From an uncultured Porphyromonadaceae bacterium (GTDB lineage: Bacteria > Bacteroidota > Bacteroidia > Bacteroidales > Muribaculaceae), in NCBI GenBank assembly GCA_947178565.1, contig CAMWYV010000088.1, positions 1 to 5,770 of the forward strand: DNA of 5,770 nt. The letters are read 5' to 3'. Under the pieces are notes generated by a model. The model was not told the DNA's origin, did no database searches, and worked only from the letters and a program-made list of their open reading frames with translations. Shown in pieces: positions 1-4,355 of the stretch. The position numbers were made by a program, and so were the translations under genes. Positions within the stretch are counted from its first letter, which is position 1. Each line of letters begins with the position of its first letter.

Positions 1-37
1 TATGAAGACAGTTTATTTCTTTAGTAAACAAAACAAA

Positions 38-65
38 AGTCCGGTTGGTTGACCCTGACCGGACT
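38..65 (-). terminator. Rho-independent terminator of the DJ-1 family gene
   Basis: Arms AGTCCGGT (38-45) and ACCGGACT (58-65) are perfectly complementary, and the stem can grow inward by three more pairs, two of them G-T. Read on the minus strand, the stem is followed at once by TTTGTTTTGTTT, a U-rich tail. It lies 32 bp past the stop codon of the minus-strand gene ending at 98, so it most likely ends that transcript. Positions 1-37, beyond the tail, show no gene. Confidence 0.8.
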
Positions 66-97
66 AAAGTAATGTATGGTTGTTTCTGCAAAGTTCC

Positions 98-676
98 TTA
101 GAAGTAAAAATCGGATGATTTGGAGTAATATAGCATTGCAGAACCCACTTCCTCAGCTTTGTCGTCACCTTTGCTGTTTCTTACTATAGCGAGAGCAAAA
201 CGAAGTGTTGTAGCTGGTCCGTTGCCGGTGATGAGATTGTCGTGGGCTACTACTGCAGACTCCTGTGCAATACCTGTTTTTATGTATCCTTCCATTCCGG
301 GATAGCAGGTCGCTTCTCTTCCGGCGAGAATACCGAGCGGTTCTAGCACTAATGCGGGAGATGCGCAGATTGCGGCTATTTTACCGCCTCTTTTGAATTG
401 CGCGGTGAGCGCGGACGTTACTTTTGGATTTGCGGCGAGATTTGCAGCACCAGGCATTCCTCCCGGGCAGATGAGCCATTCGGCATTTGAGAGATCCGCA
501 TCATTTATATGGATATCAGCTTCGACCTTAACGCCGTGTGCGCCCTGCACGGTTTTGTCAGCATCAGTTACTGCAACTGTTGTCACTGTCATTTCGGCGC
601 GGCGGAGCACATCAACTGTTGCCAGAGCTTCGATTTCTTCAAATCCCGGGGCTAAGAAAAGATAAGAGTGCTTCAT
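98..676 (-). CDS. DJ-1/PfpI (YajL/ThiJ-like) family protein
   Basis: A 192-residue single-domain protein with the DJ-1 flavodoxin-like fold, about the family's usual 180-195 residues. Visible marks are the N-terminal strand and GFEEIEA (residues 11-17), whose Glu16 matches the acid beside the reactive cysteine (Glu18 of human DJ-1). CPGGMPGAANL (70-80) is the loop seen as LPGG in relatives, and AAICASPA (101-108) is the nucleophile elbow with Cys104. After it comes TCYPGMEG, where Tyr falls at the place of DJ-1 His126, then GNGPATT and FALAIV near the C-terminus. There is no signal peptide, so it is cytoplasmic. Relatives have been assigned glyoxalase, deglycase and chaperone roles, and the old label of thiazole-phosphate synthesis (ThiJ) is not supported. 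The exact substrate cannot be read from sequence. It is a single-gene unit, divergent from apbE and closed by the hairpin at 38-65. Family is sure; function is open. Confidence 0.93.
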   Translation of the reverse strand: MKHSYLFLAPGFEEIEALATVDVLRRAEMTVTTVAVTDADKTVQGAHGVKVEADIHINDADLSNAEWLICPGGMPGAANLAANPKVTSALTAQFKRGGKIAAICASPALVLEPLGILAGREATCYPGMEGYIKTGIAQESAVVAHDNLITGNGPATTLRFALAIVRNSKGDDKAEEVGSAMLYYSKSSDFYF

Positions 677-708
677 GAGTAATGTTTTTAGAGTTTAATT
701 TAGAGTGC

Positions 709-724
709 TATTTTTGCAAAAATA
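709..724. promoter_or_regulatory. 16-bp perfect palindrome in the divergent DJ-1/apbE promoter region
   Basis: The sequence TATTTTTGCAAAAATA is a perfect palindrome in the 99-bp spacer between the two divergent starts. It gives a TTTG box on each strand (713-716 plus; 717-720 minus). Exactly 19 bases downstream of each box is a TAAA-beginning octamer: TAAATATA at 736-743 on plus and TAAACTCT at 690-697 on minus. That spacing fits the Bacteroidota -33/-7 layout, but both -7 boxes match TAnnTTTG only partly. The site could hold overlapping -33 elements, an operator, or both. This is inferred from sequence alone. Confidence 0.4.
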
Positions 725-746
725 ATGTATTTAGCTAAATATATGC

Positions 747-754
747 TACTTTTG
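747..754 (+). promoter_or_regulatory. Alternative -7 promoter element for apbE
   Basis: TACTTTTG is a full match to the Bacteroidota -7 consensus TAnnTTTG. It would put the transcript start near 761, leaving a leader of about 15 bases before the ATG at 776. No TTTG lies at the expected distance upstream, because the nearest, at 713-716, is 30 bases away. It therefore competes with the weaker -7 box at 736-743. If used, it excludes the more upstream in-frame starts at 725, 743 and 758. Confidence 0.4.
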
Positions 755-775
755 GTGATGAAATTATTGATTGTT

Positions 776-1771
776 ATGAATAGAGTCCGGTTCGCGATTG
801 TCATATTAGCCGCGCTTCTGTGTCTGGGCAGTTGCGGTGGAAAGGAATGGCGCAAATATGAGGGCGCTACTTGGGGAACGACATTTCACATTACATATTT
901 CTCTGAGTATAATCTTGATGACAGTATTATAGCAACGATGCGGGGTGTTGAGCTCAGTCTGTCTCCATTTGATAAGGAATCGCTTGTGAGTAGGCTTAAC
1001 CGTGGAGAGGATGCGGTTTGTGATTCTTTATTTCTGACAGTTTATGCCGGTGCCAGAGAAATATGGGTTGCAAGTGGAGGTGCATTTGACCCCACTGTCG
1101 CTCCGGCGGTGAACTTATGGGGATTCGGGTATAAGAATTCCGGTATCGAGCCTTCGCAAAGTGATATAGACCGGATCAAGGGTTTGGTGGATTTCGGTAA
1201 AATAGAATTATCCGGTTTAAATCTGATACGTCCATCGGGTGTAGAACTTGATTTCAGTGCCATCACCAAAGGTTATGGATGTGATATGGTAGCTGAAATG
1301 CTGCAGCGGAACGGTTGCAGTGACTACATGGTGGAAATCGGAGGTGAAATAGCTCTTGCGGGGAAAAACAACAGGGGAGAGAACTGGCATATAATGGTGG
1401 ATGCCCCGGTTGAAAACAATGAGTCAGTTGTTCATGACAGAATGGCGGTTATAGAGCTTACTGAATGCGGTTTGGCTACTTCGGGGAATTACAGGAATTA
1501 TCGAGAAACCTCTTCCGGTAAGGTGTGGCATACCATAGACCCGAGAACCTGTCGTCCGGCAGTTAGTCGGACCTTGAGCGCTACTGTAATAGCGGAAAAT
1601 GCGATGTTTGCCGATGCTCTTGCGACTGCCTGTATGGTGCTTCCGGCAGATTCCGCTATAGCCATGATCGAAAAGATGAAAGGTGCCAGTGCAATGCTTG
1701 TGTTGGAAAATGACAGTATTGGTGATTGCTGGAAAACTATTGTTAGTAAGGACTTTCCGGTTTTGAGATAG
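776..1771 (+). CDS. apbE: ApbE-family FAD:protein FMN transferase, lipoprotein
   Basis: A 331-residue ApbE, which covalently attaches FMN from FAD to a Thr of redox-pump subunits such as NqrC/RnfG outside the cytoplasmic membrane. The frame is open from 725, but the ATG at 776 gives a textbook lipoprotein signal: NRVR, a hydrophobic run, and lipobox LGSC with Cys20. Family motifs follow in order: ATWGTTFHITY (31-41), GGAFDPTVAPAVNLWGFG (101-118), DFSAITKGYGCD (159-170), VEIGGEIALAG (186-196), GLATSGNYRNY (232-242), HTIDPRTCRPA (252-262) and ENAMFADALATA (274-285). Asp280 and Thr284 of the last motif match the family's metal-binding residues. Length agrees with other ApbE lipoproteins of about 330-350 residues, and nothing is missing. 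Residue +2 after the lipid Cys is Gly, so retention in the inner membrane by an Asp is not indicated. No Nqr or Rnf gene is in the window, so its client is presumably encoded elsewhere. Confidence 0.95.
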   Translation: MNRVRFAIVILAALLCLGSCGGKEWRKYEGATWGTTFHITYFSEYNLDDSIIATMRGVELSLSPFDKESLVSRLNRGEDAVCDSLFLTVYAGAREIWVASGGAFDPTVAPAVNLWGFGYKNSGIEPSQSDIDRIKGLVDFGKIELSGLNLIRPSGVELDFSAITKGYGCDMVAEMLQRNGCSDYMVEIGGEIALAGKNNRGENWHIMVDAPVENNESVVHDRMAVIELTECGLATSGNYRNYRETSSGKVWHTIDPRTCRPAVSRTLSATVIAENAMFADALATACMVLPADSAIAMIEKMKGASAMLVLENDSIGDCWKTIVSKDFPVLR

Positions 1772-1795
1772 TGTTATTAATATTAATTAACACTA
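1769..1795. other. A/T-rich inverted repeat at the end of apbE
   Basis: Arms TAGTGTTA (1769-1776) and TAACACTA (1788-1795) are perfectly complementary around an 11-base A/T spacer. The first three bases of the left arm are the apbE stop codon. The stem holds only two G-C pairs and is not followed by a T run on either strand, so it is a poor intrinsic terminator. It could be a weak 3'-end hairpin or a protein-binding dyad upstream of the amidase promoter. Confidence 0.35.
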
Positions 1796-1801
1796 GAAAA
1801 C

Positions 1802-1832
1802 ATTGTTGTTGGTTTTTGTGTTGGTAAATTTG
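1802..1832 (+). promoter_or_regulatory. Bacteroidota-type promoter of the amidase gene
   Basis: TAAATTTG (1825-1832) is an exact match to the -7 consensus TAnnTTTG. ATTG (1802-1805), a near match to the -33 TTTG, lies 19 bases upstream. The predicted transcript start is near 1839, giving a leader of about 25 A/T-rich bases without a Shine-Dalgarno sequence. This implies the amidase is transcribed separately from apbE. Confidence 0.6.
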
Positions 1833-1863
1833 CAACGTAAATCAATCTTAATCACAATTAAAT

Positions 1864-2292
1864 ATGAGAAACATACGAGAGATAATTGTTCATTGTACAG
1901 CGACAAAGGCGGGCAGAAATGTTGCTGTTGCAGAAATAGACAGTTGGCATAAAGCGCGAGGGTGGCGCGGAATAGGCTATCATTATGTAGTGATGCTTGA
2001 CGGTAGTGTGTCCGTAGGCAGAAGTGAGCTATCGATAGGTGCGCATTGTCTGGGTAGAAATTCAACAAGTATTGGTGTGGTGTATGTTGGTGGGCTTGAT
2101 AATGACGGTGTGCCGTGTGATACTCGTACTGAAGCGCAGAAAGCGGGTTTGCTGCGGATTTTGGTTGAACTGTTGAAGAAATATCCGTGGGCGAAGATTT
2201 ATGGTCATCGTGATTTTTCGCCGACGGCATGTCCGTGTTTTGACGCTCGGAGAGAATATGGGCATTTAATGCCGCCTACAACTGAACGGTGA
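1864..2292 (+). CDS. N-acetylmuramoyl-L-alanine amidase (T7-lysozyme/PGRP type, Amidase_2)
   Basis: A 142-residue peptidoglycan amidase that should cut between MurNAc and L-Ala of the stem peptide. The zinc ligands are readable: His10 in IIVHCTAT, His115 in YGHRDFSP and Cys123 in ACPCFD, with the same 8-residue His-Cys spacing as His122/Cys130 of T7 lysozyme. Tyr39 in GIGYHYVV matches catalytic Tyr46. The residue matching T7 Lys128 is Thr121; active animal PGRP amidases such as PGRP-LB also have Thr there, so activity is still likely. GAHCLGRNSTSIGVVYVGG (59-77) is the usual core. The protein is only this domain, with no signal peptide, membrane segment or cell-wall-binding repeat, like phage endolysins and the many small stand-alone amidases of Bacteroidales. 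Export would need a holin or lysis. No holin, HU-like or other phage gene lies next to it. It has its own promoter, and its last 17 bases overlap the end of the convergent HD gene. Confidence 0.92.
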   Translation: MRNIREIIVHCTATKAGRNVAVAEIDSWHKARGWRGIGYHYVVMLDGSVSVGRSELSIGAHCLGRNSTSIGVVYVGGLDNDGVPCDTRTEAQKAGLLRILVELLKKYPWAKIYGHRDFSPTACPCFDARREYGHLMPPTTER

Positions 2293-2824
2293 ATTCGCGG
2301 TGCATTGCCTCAAAGCGATTAAGGCTGTCACTTCCGAATGCGGCGATAGTGGCGCGAACCTTCTGCAGCGGTTTTTCTTGCATGTCGCCACTTTTGCTGA
2401 AAAATTTGTCGGCATAGCAAATGAGGCGCTGGAGTTGAGTTCCGGGACAAAAGTCACGGTGGGGTAGCGGCAGATTCTGGGCTATGATCTCGGTGCGGGT
2501 TATACCGCTACCGGTGTGAAGTTCTGCGGTGGCGGCAATCTCTTCCTCTACATTTTCATTTCGGAGGAGTTCGGCGCCTATGATGCCGTGACGGATATAT
2601 GGTTCAGTGCCGTAGCACTCAATGCCGGGCGCATTTGTGGCGAATATTCCGATATCATGGAGCATTGCGGCTGCTTCTATTCGTTCCACTGATAGAGGAA
2701 GTTTTATATTTGATGCAATGGAAAGGGCTTTATCGGCAACCGCTCTGCAATGTCGTATATAAATATCCCGCAAGGGTGAGCCTGCGGGATAGTATTTATC
2801 AATAATGCGTTGGTAGTCGGTCAT
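2276..2824 (-). CDS. HDIG-domain metal-dependent phosphohydrolase, substrate unknown
   Basis: A 182-residue HD-superfamily hydrolase. The metal-site residues are visible: His25 in YIRHCRAVADKA, the literal HDIG motif at 56-59 (LHDIG), and Asp139 in CYADKFFS. His79 (RHGIIGAELL) and His103 (ELHTGSG) sit where larger HD-domain sites add ligands. Family members remove phosphate from nucleotides or cyclic nucleotides, or act on RNA, but nothing here fixes the substrate, and no second catalytic, sensory or RNA-binding domain is attached. It has no signal peptide or membrane segment. Its ATG overlaps the ilvE stop as ATGA, so it is the second gene of an ilvE operon and probably translationally coupled. 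Its stop lies inside the end of the convergent amidase gene, with no terminator between them. The coding call and superfamily are firm; the role is not. Confidence 0.9.
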   Translation of the reverse strand: MTDYQRIIDKYYPAGSPLRDIYIRHCRAVADKALSIASNIKLPLSVERIEAAAMLHDIGIFATNAPGIECYGTEPYIRHGIIGAELLRNENVEEEIAATAELHTGSGITRTEIIAQNLPLPHRDFCPGTQLQRLICYADKFFSKSGDMQEKPLQKVRATIAAFGSDSLNRFEAMHREFTVQL

Positions 2825-3849
2825 ATTCCTTCTACAATCGTATTCCAGTTGTGAACATCCGGCTCTTCGCCGAGCTGAACTCCACGGAGCTTATTGTAGA
2901 GGGCTGTAGTGACAGGTCCTGGCTTACCGTCCTTTGCTATTATGTATTTGGTGCCGTTATCAAGGTCGTGAATCTCGGCAACCGGAGAGGCGACAGCAGC
3001 TGTGCCGCAAGCGCCGGCTTCGTCAATCTCCGCAAGTTCCTCAATCGGAATGTGACGTTCTTCCACTTCTATGCCCATGTCGCGGGCAAGGGTCATAAGG
3101 CTTTTGTTTGTGATTGAGGGGAGAATCGATTCGCTGGCGGGTGTTATATATTTGCCGTTCTTCACAGCAAAGAAATTGGCGGGACCGCACTCGTCAACAT
3201 ATTTCTTCTCTTTCGGGTCAAGATAAAGCACCGCGCTGTATCCTTCCTTGTGGGCGCGTTCACCGGCTTCAAGGCTCGCGGCATAGTTGCCGCCGACTTT
3301 CCATCTGCCTGTGCCTTTGGGAGCTACGCGGTCAAACTCGCGCATAATGCAGATGTTGGTAGGCTTGAATCCTTCCTTAAAATAAGGTCCAACAGGGGTT
3401 ACGAGCACAATGAAGAGATATTCTTCGGAAGGCTTTACGCCGATTTGTGCGCTGGTGCCTATTTCGAGGGGACGGATATAAAGCGATGCGCCACTACCGT
3501 AGGGTGGAATGAAGCGGGCGTTGAGCCGCACTGCCTCAATAACCATTTTGCGGAAAAGTTCTTCAGGCACAGGCTGCATCTTGATGCCTTCCGCGCTGGA
3601 GCGGATTCGGGCAGCATTTTCTTCGAGGCGGAAGATGCGTACTTTGCCGTCTTTGCCACGGAAAGCTTTCAGTCCTTCAAAGATTTCCTGACCATAGTGC
3701 AGTGAAGTCGCTGCCATATGCATGTTGATGATTTCGGAGCTTGAAACTTCAATTTCGCCCCAGCGACCGTTTGAATAGCGGCATCTCACATTGTAGTCTG
3801 TGGGAATATAGCCAAACGAAAGGTTGCTCCAGTCCAGTTCTTTATCCAT
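2821..3849 (-). CDS. ilvE: Branched-chain amino acid aminotransferase, type II
   Basis: A 342-residue PLP-dependent fold-type IV transaminase. It exchanges the amino group between glutamate and the 2-oxo acids of Leu, Ile and Val: the last step of their synthesis and the first of their breakdown. The opening MDKELDWSNLSFGYIPTDYN is typical of the type II (eukaryote-like) group. Other marks are LHYGQEIFEGLKAFRG (50-65), the PLP lysine Lys184 in GRWKVGGNYAAS, YVDECGPANFF (217-227) and AGACGTAAVASPV (278-290), the phosphate-binding turn. The redox CxxC of mammalian enzymes is absent from that last motif. The frame is open to a GTG at 3906, but that start would add 19 residues coded by the hairpin at 3880-3908. 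The ATG at 3849 fits the family N-terminus and is preferred. The TGA overlaps the ATG of the HD gene. No clear promoter is seen between the hairpin and the start; TCGGTTTG (3867-3874) is a one-mismatch -7 box without a partner. Confidence 0.96.
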   Translation of the reverse strand: MDKELDWSNLSFGYIPTDYNVRCRYSNGRWGEIEVSSSEIINMHMAATSLHYGQEIFEGLKAFRGKDGKVRIFRLEENAARIRSSAEGIKMQPVPEELFRKMVIEAVRLNARFIPPYGSGASLYIRPLEIGTSAQIGVKPSEEYLFIVLVTPVGPYFKEGFKPTNICIMREFDRVAPKGTGRWKVGGNYAASLEAGERAHKEGYSAVLYLDPKEKKYVDECGPANFFAVKNGKYITPASESILPSITNKSLMTLARDMGIEVEERHIPIEELAEIDEAGACGTAAVASPVAEIHDLDNGTKYIIAKDGKPGPVTTALYNKLRGVQLGEEPDVHNWNTIVEGI

Positions 3850-3879
3850 TGGTTTATAAGCTATAACAAACCGAAAAGA

Positions 3880-3908
3880 CTGTGTCAAAATCGGGAATTT
3901 TGACACAG
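3880..3908 (-). terminator. Strong hairpin terminator between tRNA-Pro and ilvE
   Basis: CTGTGTCAAAAT (3880-3891) and ATTTTGACACAG (3897-3908) form a perfect 12-bp stem with the 5-base loop CGGGA. On the minus strand the stem is followed by TCTTTTC, a short U-rich tail. On the plus strand no T run follows. It lies 20 bases past the 3' end of the minus-strand tRNA and 30 bases before the ilvE ATG. It most likely ends the tRNA transcript, though a transcript reading through it would reach ilvE. Confidence 0.75.
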
Positions 3909-3928
3909 CCTGTGTAAGTTAAATATTG

Positions 3929-4001
3929 TCGGGGTGAGAAGACTCGAACTTCCGACCTCCACGTCCCGAACGTGGCGCGCTGCCAACTGTGCTACACCCC
4001 G
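3929..4001 (-). tRNA. tRNA-Pro (anticodon CGG)
   Basis: The minus strand folds into a 73-base tRNA. The acceptor stem CGGGGTG/CACCCCG has seven perfect pairs, including the C1-G72 pair typical of bacterial tRNA-Pro. The anticodon arm CCACG-TTCGGGA-CGTGG gives anticodon CGG at 3966-3968, reading codon CCG, followed by G37 as expected for proline. The T arm is GGAAG-TTCGAGT-CTTCT. The D arm GCAC/GCGC has one A12-C23 mismatch; G12 would restore the pair. The discriminator is A73, and the next bases are CAA, so the 3' CCA is added after transcription. It is preceded by a -7 box at 4030-4037 and followed by the hairpin at 3880-3908. Confidence 0.95.
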
Positions 4002-4029
4002 GACTAACCGTTTTTTCAGTCAGCGGGGA

Positions 4030-4037
4030 CAAAGGTA
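4030..4037 (-). promoter_or_regulatory. -7 promoter element of tRNA-Pro
   Basis: On the minus strand this reads TACCTTTG, an exact match to the Bacteroidota -7 consensus TAnnTTTG. The predicted transcript start near 4023 leaves about 21 bases before the mature tRNA end at 4001. No TTTG is found at the -33 distance, where the sequence is A/T-rich. The site lies four bases past the stop codon of the small upstream gene. Confidence 0.6.
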
Positions 4038-4041
4038 GAAA

Positions 4042-4239
4042 TTATTTTTTAAAATTACTATCCTTCGTCGAAATTTCTTTCACAATATGTGGAACGTAGT
4101 ATGGGCGATACCCGCGCAACTGTCCTATATGGCGGTTGAGAAACACTCGGTCGATCAGTGCGCCGATTATGGTTGCAATACACACTGCACCTATAATAAT
4201 AAGCCATCCGTAAAAGGCATGTTCGCTGTGGGGTACCAT
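4042..4239 (-). CDS. Small single-pass membrane protein of unknown function
   Basis: A 65-residue predicted protein that I do not recognise as a named family. Residues about 9-30 (FYGWLIIIGAVCIATIIGALID) form one clear membrane helix. The short N-terminus MVPHSEHA is nearly uncharged, and the tail RVFLNRHIGQLRGYRPYYV and onward is basic, ending SNFKK. By the positive-inside rule the C-terminus should face the cytoplasm. It has no lipobox and no obvious cleavage site. It lies between the terminator of the peptide transporter gene and the promoter of tRNA-Pro, all on the minus strand. I see no consensus promoter in front of it. An overlapping plus-strand frame (4087-4281) has no such protein-like pattern, so the minus frame is the better call. 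It is short, and its reality rests on the helix and charge pattern. Confidence 0.55.
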   Translation of the reverse strand: MVPHSEHAFYGWLIIIGAVCIATIIGALIDRVFLNRHIGQLRGYRPYYVPHIVKEISTKDSNFKK

Positions 4240-4301
4240 ATCTATAGTCTTTTAGTTTGTTTTTACATAAAACAGCGATAGAGGTAATTCGGTTCGGAAA
4301 T

Positions 4302-4334
4302 AAAAAAAAGTTGCCGGAAATTTTCCGGCAACTT
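4302..4334 (-). terminator. Rho-independent terminator of the peptide transporter gene
   Basis: Arms AAGTTGCCGGAAA (4308-4320) and TTTCCGGCAACTT (4322-4334) are perfectly complementary; in practice the A/T centre forms the loop on a stem with a strong GTTGCCGG core. On the minus strand the stem is followed by a run of T (the complement of A 4302-4307, continuing after one A). It lies 21 bases past the stop codon of the transporter gene, so it ends that transcript before the small membrane protein gene. The rest of 4240-4355 holds no other gene. Confidence 0.9.
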
Positions 4335-4355
4335 AAAAAACTATGTGCTGTTTAA

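Noticed and set aside
725..775. Upstream in-frame starts of ApbE at 725, 743 and 758.
   Set aside because: They would place extra hydrophobic residues before a complete lipoprotein signal, and the first two lie before or within the likely promoter.
1793..2230. Minus-strand open frame of 145 codons across the amidase gene.
   Set aside because: Composition is biased to His, Gln, Ser and Asn, as expected for the antisense of a real gene, and no domain is visible.
3250..3705. Plus-strand open frame of 151 codons inside ilvE.
   Set aside because: It is the antisense shadow of a clearly identified gene and has no recognisable domain.
3850..3906. A 19-residue N-terminal extension of IlvE starting from GTG at 3906.
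   Set aside because: It is coded by the terminator hairpin and does not resemble the family, whose N-terminus begins at the ATG at 3849.
3929..4001. tRNA-Pro as an integration site for a mobile element.
   Set aside because: No second copy of the tRNA 3' end is seen in the window, no integrase is present, and the genes on both sides look like core genes.
4087..4281. Plus-strand 64-codon frame opposite the small membrane protein.
   Set aside because: No helix or family pattern, and it runs into the A/T-rich spacer; the minus-strand frame is more protein-like.
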